Assembly (NCBI GenBank): GCA_028703745.1
Contig: JAQVME010000099.1
Location: forward strand, 1-5,764
From: Clostridia bacterium
GTDB taxonomy: Bacteria > Bacillota > Clostridia > Christensenellales > DTU072
Direction of reading: 5' to 3'
DNA length: 5,764 nucleotides
Below the pieces are notes generated by a model. That model had not been told where the DNA came from, did no database searches, and worked only from the letters and a program-made list of their open reading frames with translations. Below, in pieces: positions 1 through 5,225 of this stretch; positions within the stretch are counted from its first letter, which is position 1; each line of letters begins with the position of its first letter. A program made the translations under genes and the position numbers.

Positions 1-308
1 ATTCCGCTTTTTGCCGACGTATCCGCGACAGCGCCGATGCCCCTTTCGAGATTGTCTATGGCGGGCAGCAGCTCGGCTATGACGTCGCAGATGCCATCGC
101 TGCGGCTTTGGCGGCTGTTCTCCGCCGTTCTTTTGCGGTAGTTGTCGAACTCTGCCTGCAGCCGTTGCAGATGGTCCTTGTACTCGTCTGCCTTTCTCTG
201 CGCAAGCGCCGAGGTATCGTCTTCGATATTGTCAAGAGGTATAGAAATCACTTCCTCCTCTTGCGCTGTCTTTTCTTTGGTTTGTTCCTCATTGTTTTTC
301 TTTGTCAT
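1..308 (-). CDS. grpE: GrpE, DnaK nucleotide exchange factor (N-terminal part, cut by window edge)
   Basis: GrpE is the cytoplasmic co-chaperone that releases ADP from DnaK (Hsp70) so that substrate can leave. My translation from the ATG at 308 gives 102 complete residues before the window ends. An acidic, charged leader (about residues 1-35) is followed by the long dimerisation helix with the family signature LQAEFDNYRKRT (about 50-61), then LLPAIDNLERG (80-90), the start of the four-helix/beta-wing part. The rest of the C-terminal domain lies beyond base 1. The start is supported by GGAGG at 314-318, 5 bases upstream of the ATG. The ATG lies inside the end of hrcA (20-base overlap, different frame), so the two genes are probably translationally coupled. 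It should share the CIRCE-controlled promoter of hrcA, and dnaK is expected next. Identity is secure; only completeness is unknown. Confidence 0.96.
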   Translation of the reverse strand, partial: MTKKNNEEQTKEKTAQEEEVISIPLDNIEDDTSALAQRKADEYKDHLQRLQAEFDNYRKRTAENSRQSRSDGICDVIAELLPAIDNLERGIGAVADTSAKSG

Positions 309-1326
309 CGTTGCCTCCGTCAGCTATTTTTTCGAGGGTTTTTCCCACATAACTCAGTACCGAAACGACTTTGGAGTAGTCCATTCTTTCAGGACCGATT
401 ACGCCGGCGTGACCTATCTCCTTGCCGTTTAATTTGTATCTCGCCGTGACTATGGCGCATTTCTCCAGACCGCAGGATTCATCCTTGCCTATTCTGATAG
501 AAAACTCTATATCCTGATTCTGCTCGATAAGCTCTGCAAACTTCTCTTTTGTGTCGAGAACTGTCAAAAACTTCTTTGCCGAATCAAGGTCATATTCGGG
601 ATAATCGAGGAATTTTGAGGTGCCCTCGATAAACACGTTTGAATCATTGGTGCCCCCGTAGCTCTCAAGTATGGCTATAATGCTGTCATACAGCTCCTTA
701 AAATCCGCAAGCTCCTTCTTTATGATGGCGTCGGGACTTTTTATTTCGGCTACTGTCTTGCCCGAAAACATCTTGTTGATAAGCGCGTTGGCATCCTTAA
801 CATAAACCGTACTCATAGGATTAGATAGAGCTATTACTTTATCTCTGATTATACCGCTGTCGGTTATGATGATAACCAGAGCCGAATGTTCGTCAAGCTC
901 TACGAGCTTGATTTCTTTTATTTTGACTTTGTTTATGTTGCTTAGTACGATAACCGAGGTATAATTCGTAATGTCGCTAATTACTTTGGCGGTTCTTCTG
1001 ACTATCTCCTCAACACCTTCAAACCTCTCCTTGAAAGAATTCTGAATAAGCTCCATTTCCTTCTGCTTGAGAGGAATTTTTACCATGAACCTGTCGATAT
1101 AGAGCTTGTAGGCATCCTTCGAGGGTATGCGCCCGGCGGAGGTATGCGGCTTTATAAGATAGCCCATATCCTCAAGCGTAGACAGCTCGGAACGTATAGT
1201 GGCGGAGCTGATGTTGTTGAAGTGCTTATCTTTTATTTCTCCGGAAGAAACCGGCGTCGCGCTCTTTATATATTCGTCGACTACGGCCTTAAGTATCTTC
1301 TCTTTTCTGTCTGACAGCTTCTCCAT
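289..1326 (-). CDS. hrcA: HrcA, heat-inducible transcription repressor
   Basis: HrcA is the cytoplasmic repressor that binds CIRCE operators and shuts off class I heat-shock operons; family knowledge says it needs GroEL to stay active. The 345-residue length is normal. An N-terminal winged helix (about 1-75) carries SSATIRSELSTLEDMGYL (40-57) and PHTSAGRIPS (60-69), both classic HrcA sequences. Further on are the family blocks VFIEGTSKFLDYPE (231-244), SIRIGKD (276-282) and GPERMDY (311-317). The start is clear: AAAGGAGG at 1334-1341 lies 7 bases before the ATG. The gene is first in a heat-shock operon with grpE, which starts within its last 20 bases. A CIRCE site over the predicted transcription start implies autoregulation. 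No odd substitutions or breaks were seen. rnc lies upstream on the same strand, so some read-through from the lipid/RNase III operon is possible. Confidence 0.97.
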   Translation of the reverse strand: MEKLSDRKEKILKAVVDEYIKSATPVSSGEIKDKHFNNISSATIRSELSTLEDMGYLIKPHTSAGRIPSKDAYKLYIDRFMVKIPLKQKEMELIQNSFKERFEGVEEIVRRTAKVISDITNYTSVIVLSNINKVKIKEIKLVELDEHSALVIIITDSGIIRDKVIALSNPMSTVYVKDANALINKMFSGKTVAEIKSPDAIIKKELADFKELYDSIIAILESYGGTNDSNVFIEGTSKFLDYPEYDLDSAKKFLTVLDTKEKFAELIEQNQDIEFSIRIGKDESCGLEKCAIVTARYKLNGKEIGHAGVIGPERMDYSKVVSVLSYVGKTLEKIADGGNDDKEKQ

Positions 1327-1339
1327 TACAGCCCCTCCT

Positions 1340-1348
1340 TTAGCAGTT
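1340..1348 (-). repeat. Extra CIRCE-like half-site in the hrcA leader
   Basis: The minus strand carries AACTGCTAA here, matching 8 of 9 bases of the right CIRCE arm of this same locus (GACTGCTAA at 1363-1371), including its deviation from consensus (C where consensus has G). The two copies are direct repeats 23 bases apart, and the second runs straight into the hrcA ribosome binding site. It may be a remnant or a weak third HrcA contact, or chance. Confidence 0.4.
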
Positions 1349-1362
1349 GAATTATACGATTG

Positions 1363-1389
1363 TTAGCAGTCGTATGCTTTGAGTGCTAG
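1363..1389 (-). promoter_or_regulatory. CIRCE operator (HrcA binding site)
   Basis: On the minus strand the sequence reads CTAGCACTC, 9 bases, then GACTGCTAA. The CIRCE consensus is TTAGCACTC-N9-GAGTGCTAA, so 16 of 18 half-site positions match and the spacer has the standard length. The two deviations are the first base of the left arm and the third base of the right arm. The site begins 4 bases after the -10 box and covers the predicted transcription start (about 1387), where bound HrcA would block initiation. It lies 36 bases before the hrcA ATG. Confidence 0.95.
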
Positions 1390-1393
1390 ATTT

Positions 1394-1421
1394 ATTATAA
1401 CACTATTATATTCATTGTCAA
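1394..1421 (-). promoter_or_regulatory. Sigma-A-type promoter of hrcA-grpE
   Basis: Reading the minus strand, TTGACA (1421-1416) and TATAAT (1399-1394) are both exact consensus hexamers, separated by 16 bases. Initiation is predicted near 1387, inside the left arm of CIRCE. Sequence upstream of the -35 is very AT-rich and could act as an UP element. A consensus promoter held down by CIRCE is the standard arrangement for class I heat-shock operons. Confidence 0.9.
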
Positions 1422-1444
1422 GCAAATTATTACTGTTAATTATG

Positions 1445-1464
1445 ATTTTTTCAATCGAAAAAAT
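1445..1464 (-). repeat. AT-rich perfect inverted repeat upstream of the hrcA promoter
   Basis: ATTTTTTC and GAAAAAAT form a perfect 8-bp stem around a 4-base loop. It sits 23 bases upstream of the hrcA -35 box and about 55 bases after the rnc stop. With one G-C pair and no following T-run on the minus strand, it is a poor terminator for rnc. Its A/T tracts could act as an UP element or bent DNA for the heat-shock promoter. The rest of the gap from the rnc stop to the promoter (1422-1519) holds no other structure I would call; the hairpins there pair mostly A with T. Confidence 0.35.
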
Positions 1465-1519
1465 GCGGATAAGATAGTATCGGCAAACAAGGTTATTTTC
1501 TAAATAAAATGGGGGGTGA

Positions 1520-2182
1520 TTAAACGCTTTTGCCGTCAAGAAAGGCTTTTGCCGCGGCTTTTTCGGCGTCTTTTTTGCTTTTTGAACTGGCGGAGGCGAC
1601 TTCTTTTCCGCCAACAAGCAGTGTTACGACGAAGTTCTCGCCGTCGGCGCGGAAAACGAACTCCGCGTTTTTGTATTTTTCTAATACCTCGGATTTATAA
1701 TCGCAATAGGTGTCGTCGTCAAATACCCTTTCGATATCCGCCGCAAGGTATTTTAGCACGAGTTTTTTTACTTCGTCAAGATTGGTGCCGCTGTCAAGCA
1801 GTATGGCGCCGGCTATAGCCTCAAAAAGGTCGCATTTTTTGCGCACGCTCTCAAGCGCGTTGACTTGAATATCGCCTTTTCCTACCTGCATATATTCGAT
1901 AAGGCCGCAATCGTCAATGATACTGCCGAAGCTCTGACGGGATACCAGCCTTGCCCGCGCTTTTGAAAGCTTGCCCTCGTCCAGATCTGCAAAGCGCGCG
2001 TACAGCTCCACTGTTATTACTAGTCCGATGGCGGCGTCGCCGACAAACTCCAGTCTTTCATAAGACGGAAGCCCCATCTCATTGGAAAAGGACGAGTGTG
2101 TAAAGGCTTGAAACAGCAACTTTTTGTTTTTGAACGTATAGCCGATAGTCTTTTCTATGGCGCGGATGTCAAAATTCTTCAA
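1520..2182 (-). CDS. rnc: Ribonuclease III (TTG start, shortened RNA-binding domain)
   Basis: RNase III cuts double-stranded RNA, including rRNA precursors and structured mRNA leaders, as a Mg-dependent homodimer. The 220-residue protein has the N-terminal nuclease domain with the signature ERLEFVGDA (42-50). Catalytic and metal-site residues line up with the E. coli enzyme at a constant offset of +4: E42, E45, D49, E69, D118 and E121 (in KKCDLFEAIAGAI). The C-terminal dsRNA-binding domain (about 161-217) starts with DYKSEVLE and ends with SKKDAEKAAAKAF, but is about 10 residues short and lacks the usual GPxH loop. The start must be the TTG at 2182, because the codon before it is the in-frame plsX stop and no ATG or GTG occurs in the N-terminal part that aligns with the family. 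The nearest Shine-Dalgarno-like run, GAGGGG (2195-2200), is 12 bases away, which is long, so translation probably depends on ribosomes finishing plsX. The next gene is hrcA, not smc. Confidence 0.95.
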   Translation of the reverse strand: MKNFDIRAIEKTIGYTFKNKKLLFQAFTHSSFSNEMGLPSYERLEFVGDAAIGLVITVELYARFADLDEGKLSKARARLVSRQSFGSIIDDCGLIEYMQVGKGDIQVNALESVRKKCDLFEAIAGAILLDSGTNLDEVKKLVLKYLAADIERVFDDDTYCDYKSEVLEKYKNAEFVFRADGENFVVTLLVGGKEVASASSKSKKDAEKAAAKAFLDGKSV

Positions 2183-3181
2183 TTATGCAATAATCCCCTC
2201 TATTTTTTCTATGACGTTACTTTCAACCATTTGTTTTGCTTGGAGTATAGAGGCGCATATGGATTTTGCCTTGGAGCTGCCGTGGGATTTTATGACTATT
2301 TTCTTTAGACCAAGCAGTACGGCTCCGCCGTTGTCGTTGTAGTCCATCTTTTTCTTTACTGCTTTGAAAACGGGTTTCAAAAGTAAATATCCCAGCTTGG
2401 CGCGCAGTCCGCCCGCCATGATGCCGTCCTTTATGAGCTTAAACATTCCCAGCGCCGTGCCCTCGCAGGCTTTCAGCGCGACATTGCCGCTGAACCCGTC
2501 GGCGACGACGACGTCACAAACTCCGCTCAATATATCCCTGCCCTCTATGTTACCGATAAAATTGAGCGCAGAGTCCTTAAGCAATGGAAATGCCTCTTTA
2601 TTTAGTTCGTTGCCCTTCTTGTCCTCCGTGCCGTTAGACAGCAAGCCTACACGAGGATTCTTGACATTATATACGGCTTTCATAAAAGCCGCGCCCATTT
2701 TTGCGAATTGCGCAAGGTTGAGCGCCTTTGGGTCGGAATTTGCTCCGCAGTCAATCAGCAAGACCTGCCCGTCTCCGTCCATAACTGGAAGCAGCGGCGC
2801 CAGTCCGGGGCGCATTATGCCTTTTATTCTTTTAAGAAGCAACACCGCGCCGGTAAGTACGGCTCCCGTACTGCCTGCGGAAACGAAAGCCTTCGCCTCT
2901 TCGTCACCGTTCAAATAATCAAAAGAGCGCACAAGCGAGGAATCGGTTTTTTGGCGCAAGGCTTCCGTCGGCACATCGTCATTTGTGATGACGTCCGATG
3001 CGTCGACTATGCTGAGTCTGTCCGTATCGCACTGAAATTCTGTCAGCGATTTTTCAATTGCGTCGCGTTTCCCCACTAGCACCAATTCGAAACCCTCAGC
3101 CTTATTCAAGGCAAGCGCGGCGCCCTTAATTATTTCATACGGAGCGTTATCTCCGCCGTACGCATCTATAACGATTTTCAT
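2183..3181 (-). CDS. plsX: PlsX, phosphate acyltransferase
   Basis: PlsX makes acyl-phosphate from acyl-ACP and inorganic phosphate. PlsY then uses it to acylate glycerol-3-phosphate, the first step of phospholipid synthesis; PlsX is a peripheral membrane enzyme. The 332-residue length is normal. Family blocks in order are IDAYGGDNAP (5-14; usually AMGGD), SAGSTGA (101-107; usually SAGNTGA), RPGLAPLLP (124-132), LLIDCGANSDPKA (141-153), NPRVGLLSNGTEDKKGNEL (175-193), GNIEGRD (210-216), VVVADGFSGNVALK (224-237), DYNDNGGAVLLGLK (280-293) and SHGSS (299-303). GGAGG at 3187-3191, 5 bases before the ATG, fixes the start. It follows rpmF after 115 bases that hold a strong hairpin. Its TAA is followed at once, in frame, by the rnc TTG start. 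No clear promoter was found in front of it. No fapR or fabH/D/G or acpP is present beside it. Confidence 0.97.
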   Translation of the reverse strand: MKIVIDAYGGDNAPYEIIKGAALALNKAEGFELVLVGKRDAIEKSLTEFQCDTDRLSIVDASDVITNDDVPTEALRQKTDSSLVRSFDYLNGDEEAKAFVSAGSTGAVLTGAVLLLKRIKGIMRPGLAPLLPVMDGDGQVLLIDCGANSDPKALNLAQFAKMGAAFMKAVYNVKNPRVGLLSNGTEDKKGNELNKEAFPLLKDSALNFIGNIEGRDILSGVCDVVVADGFSGNVALKACEGTALGMFKLIKDGIMAGGLRAKLGYLLLKPVFKAVKKKMDYNDNGGAVLLGLKKIVIKSHGSSKAKSICASILQAKQMVESNVIEKIEGIIA

Positions 3182-3237
3182 AATTGCCTCCGGAAGGTAG
3201 AGTATGTATAGTATGGAATAAATATTAAATAAATGCC

Positions 3238-3265
3238 GAATAAGAGGAGAAAACTCCTCTTATTC
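3238..3265 (-). terminator. Strong hairpin after rpmF, probable intrinsic terminator or processing site
   Basis: A perfect 12-bp stem (3238-3249 with 3254-3265; arm GAATAAGAGGAG) closes a 4-base loop. It can extend by two G-C pairs across one bulged base. It begins 31 bases after the rpmF stop. On the minus strand it is followed by GGC and then a T/A-rich stretch (ATTTATTTAATATTTATT) rather than a clean T-run. So it may be a partial terminator, or a processing/stabilising hairpin between rpmF and plsX. It does not obviously sequester the plsX ribosome binding site, which lies about 46 bases further on. Confidence 0.6.
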
Positions 3266-3296
3266 CGGATAGATGAATTGTTTTTTAGAAGAAAAA

Positions 3297-3488
3297 TTAG
3301 TCCTTCTTCTTCTCTTTGGCTATGACAACGGGTTTGCCGTTGTAATAACCGCATTTAGGACAAACGATGTGACTGGGTTTCAGTTCGTGACACTGCGAGC
3401 ATTCGCTAAGATTGGGGTCTGATAATTTCCAATTAGCAAATCTCGAATTTCCTCTCTGTTTGGATACTTTACACTTTGGTACTGCCAT
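3297..3488 (-). CDS. rpmF: 50S ribosomal protein L32, zinc-ribbon (C+) form
   Basis: L32 (bL32) is a small protein of the large ribosomal subunit. The 63-residue product starts with MAVPKCKVSKQRG, the usual basic L32 N-terminus, then WKLSDPNLSEC. A four-cysteine zinc ribbon follows: CSQC, then CPKCG about ten residues later, then YYNGKPVV and a lysine-rich tail. This is the zinc-dependent form; the cysteine in PKC near the start is an extra, unpaired one. I chose the ATG at 3488 because it gives the family N-terminus and has GGGAGG (3497-3502) 8 bases upstream. A GTG three codons earlier lies within that ribosome binding site and is unlikely. The gene overlaps the end of the DUF177 gene by 20 bases and its ribosome binding site lies inside that gene, so the pair is cotranscribed and probably coupled. 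The DUF177-rpmF pair is widely conserved in bacteria. Confidence 0.97.
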   Translation of the reverse strand: MAVPKCKVSKQRGNSRFANWKLSDPNLSECSQCHELKPSHIVCPKCGYYNGKPVVIAKEKKKD

Positions 3489-3966
3489 TTTTCGCACCTC
3501 CCGTAATAGATTTTAGTATGGCAAAGGGGTTCTTGTCGTCCGTAGCCTCGTTACATCCGCATTCGCGTATGTTCCTGTCGCAGCCGCATTCGGGACAAAT
3601 TCCTTTGCACGCGTCTTCACATAAAAGCTGATAAGGCATATTCAAGATTACTGCGTCGGTAAGCGCCTTGTCAAGCTCTACTATGTTGTTGTCGTATATA
3701 TACTCGCCTTCCTTGTCAAATACATCGTTGAAGGGTATTTGCAGGGCTGTGCCGCTCTTTTTTTGGCACTTATCGCAGACAAAGCTTATTTCTGCCGAAA
3801 TAACGGCTTCTACCGAAAGCGTTTCTCCGATTCGGCAATAACTGCCCTCAACGGATGTCCGCTTGAATGATATTTGCCTGTCCGCAAACAGCTTATCGTC
3901 TACCGCAAGCAAAAAGCTTAGCGGATACGCCTTGTCGTCGGCTGTATTCTTTAGGTCTATATACAT
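3469..3966 (-). CDS. yceD: DUF177 / YceD family protein, cysteine-rich, linked to rRNA/ribosome assembly
   Basis: This is the DUF177 (YceD; YlbN in Bacillus) family, found next to rpmF in many bacteria. Plant and bacterial work links the family to 23S rRNA accumulation, but the biochemical activity is unknown. Counting from the ATG at 3966 the protein has 165 residues. It shows a CDKC pair (64-67), and near the C-terminus the family block LCEDACKGICPECG (115-128) followed by a CGC pair (136-138). These cysteines probably bind metal. The tail DDKNPFAILKSI (143-154) matches the usual ending before L32. I prefer the ATG at 3966 (MYIDLKN, like the usual family N-terminus). The in-frame TTG at 4005 is part of the -35 box of a consensus promoter and has no ribosome binding site. 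The ATG also lacks a Shine-Dalgarno site, which fits a near-leaderless mRNA. The 3' end overlaps rpmF by 20 bases. Confidence 0.9.
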   Translation of the reverse strand: MYIDLKNTADDKAYPLSFLLAVDDKLFADRQISFKRTSVEGSYCRIGETLSVEAVISAEISFVCDKCQKKSGTALQIPFNDVFDKEGEYIYDNNIVELDKALTDAVILNMPYQLLCEDACKGICPECGCDRNIRECGCNEATDDKNPFAILKSITGGAKNGSTKV

Positions 3967-3975
3967 ATGTAAGTT

Positions 3976-4005
3976 ATTATAAGTATACAACCCTTCTTTT
4001 GTCAA
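3976..4005 (-). promoter_or_regulatory. Consensus promoter for DUF177-rpmF, predicted to give a near-leaderless mRNA
   Basis: On the minus strand TTGACA (4005-4000) and TATAAT (3981-3976) are exact sigma-A hexamers with an 18-base spacer. Only 9 bases separate the -10 box from the ATG at 3966. With a normal 6-9 base discriminator, transcription would begin between 3969 and the A of the ATG itself, leaving a leader of 0 to 3 bases. No Shine-Dalgarno sequence precedes the ATG. The -35 lies 18 bases after the ackA stop, with no clear terminator between. Confidence 0.75.
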
Positions 4006-4023
4006 CCTTTTGGAGGCGGTTTC

Positions 4024-5214
4024 TTAATTATTAATAAGCTCCATGGTCTCTCTGGCTATGACTAACTCTTCATTCGTAGGGATAATAACTACTTTGACTT
4101 TTGAGGAGGCCTTATGTAGCTCGCACATCACACCTCTAGGCGCTGTTTCGTTGTATTCAAAATCAAAATCAATGCCGAAGCACTCCAGACCCTGCATAAT
4201 AAGCCTTCTCGCCTGCTGCGCGTTCTCGCCTATGCCGCCCGTAAACACTATCAGGTCAAGTCCGCCCATAGCGGCAATATAGCTGCCTATGTATTTCTTT
4301 ATGCGGTACTGGAACATATCCAGGCACAGCTGCGCTTTGGTGTCTCCGCCCTCTGCCTTAGCTTCCATATCGCGGAAGTCGCTTACTCCGCAAACGCCGA
4401 GAAATCCGCTTTTCTTATTAAGTATGTTGAGCGCCTCGTCAACGCTGATGTTCTTCTGCGCGCTCATAAACTGGAGTACTGTGGGGTCTATATCGCCGCT
4501 TCTTGTGCCCATAATAAGACCTTCAAGCGGCGTCAGTCCCATTGATGTGTCTACGCACTTTCCGTCAACCACAGCGGATATCGAGCTACCGTTGCCCAGG
4601 TGGCAAGTAATAATTCGCGAATGCTCCTGATTGAGGTATTTCAGCGCTTCACCGGTAACGTATTTGTGGGAAGTGCCGTGAAAACCGTATTTTCTTATTT
4701 TGTATTTCTTGTAGTCCTCATAAGGTATGGCGTACATAAACGCCTTTTTCGGCATAGTCGAATGAAAACCCGTATCAAATACTGCGACCATGGGAGTGTC
4801 CGGCATTACTTCCTTACAAGATTCTATACAAGCGATATTCGCCGGCATATGCAGAGGGCCCAGGACTTGATTCTTTTTGCAAATTCTGATGACTTTGCTG
4901 TCAATAACCACCGAGCTGTTGAAATCCTCGCCGCTGTGCAGCACCCTGTGCCCCACGGCGCCTATTTCAGAAATATTCTTTATTATGCCGTATTTTTCAT
5001 CAGTCAGCGCCTTAATAACCATATTCAGCGCCTCAGTATGGTTCGACATATCTTGTTTTATTACCAGCGGCTTGCCCTCGCCTTTATGTACAAGCGAAGA
5101 GCCTTCGAAACCAATTCTTTCGACAATACCCTTGCAGAGCATGTTTTCCGTAGTCATGTCTATGACTTGATATTTCAAAGAAGAGCTTCCCGCGTTTATT
5201 ATGAGTACCTTCAT
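4024..5214 (-). CDS. ackA: Acetate kinase
   Basis: AckA converts acetyl-phosphate and ADP to acetate and ATP in the cytoplasm, the ATP-yielding last step of acetate fermentation; it also runs in reverse. The 396-residue length is normal. It belongs to the ASKHA (acetate/sugar kinase, Hsc70, actin) fold. Visible motifs are INAGSSSLKYQ (6-16), VGHRVLHSGEDF (87-98, with R90), LHMPAN (121-126, H122), FDTGFHSTMP (146-155, catalytic D147), YGFHGTSH (176-183, H179), CHLGNGSSIS (204-213), MGTRSGDIDP (235-244, R238), FTGGIGENAQQAR (324-336) and NEELVIARET (381-390). All active-site residues known from the Methanosarcina enzyme have counterparts. GGAGG at 5219-5223 lies 4 bases before the ATG. It follows pta by 11 bases, so the two are one operon. 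No terminator was seen in the short gap before the DUF177 promoter. Confidence 0.98.
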   Translation of the reverse strand: MKVLIINAGSSSLKYQVIDMTTENMLCKGIVERIGFEGSSLVHKGEGKPLVIKQDMSNHTEALNMVIKALTDEKYGIIKNISEIGAVGHRVLHSGEDFNSSVVIDSKVIRICKKNQVLGPLHMPANIACIESCKEVMPDTPMVAVFDTGFHSTMPKKAFMYAIPYEDYKKYKIRKYGFHGTSHKYVTGEALKYLNQEHSRIITCHLGNGSSISAVVDGKCVDTSMGLTPLEGLIMGTRSGDIDPTVLQFMSAQKNISVDEALNILNKKSGFLGVCGVSDFRDMEAKAEGGDTKAQLCLDMFQYRIKKYIGSYIAAMGGLDLIVFTGGIGENAQQARRLIMQGLECFGIDFDFEYNETAPRGVMCELHKASSKVKVVIIPTNEELVIARETMELINN

Positions 5215-5225
5215 TTTTCCTCCGT

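Noticed and set aside
1485..1519. Intrinsic terminator directly after rnc
   Set aside because: Only A/T-paired 5-6 bp stems are present, without a G-C stem followed by a T-run.
1363..1617. 84-residue minus-strand reading frame across the rnc end and the hrcA promoter region
   Set aside because: It overlaps rnc in another frame and runs through the hrcA promoter and CIRCE; it has no recognisable motif or ribosome binding site.
2364..2918. 184-residue plus-strand reading frame opposite plsX
   Set aside because: plsX is unmistakable on the other strand; the frame has low-complexity serine/proline composition typical of an antisense shadow.
3182..3237. Promoter for plsX using TATACA as a -10
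   Set aside because: No sequence resembling TTGACA lies 16-18 bases upstream; the region is merely AT-rich.
3297..3497. Longer L32 starting at the GTG at 3497
   Set aside because: The codon lies inside the GGGAGG site that serves the ATG at 3488, and L32 proteins begin with MAVP.
3469..4005. Longer DUF177 protein starting at the TTG at 4005
   Set aside because: That TTG is the start of the -35 hexamer of a consensus promoter, has no ribosome binding site, and adds 13 residues not expected in the family.
5215..5225. Separate promoter for ackA
   Set aside because: The 11-base gap after pta holds only the ribosome binding site.
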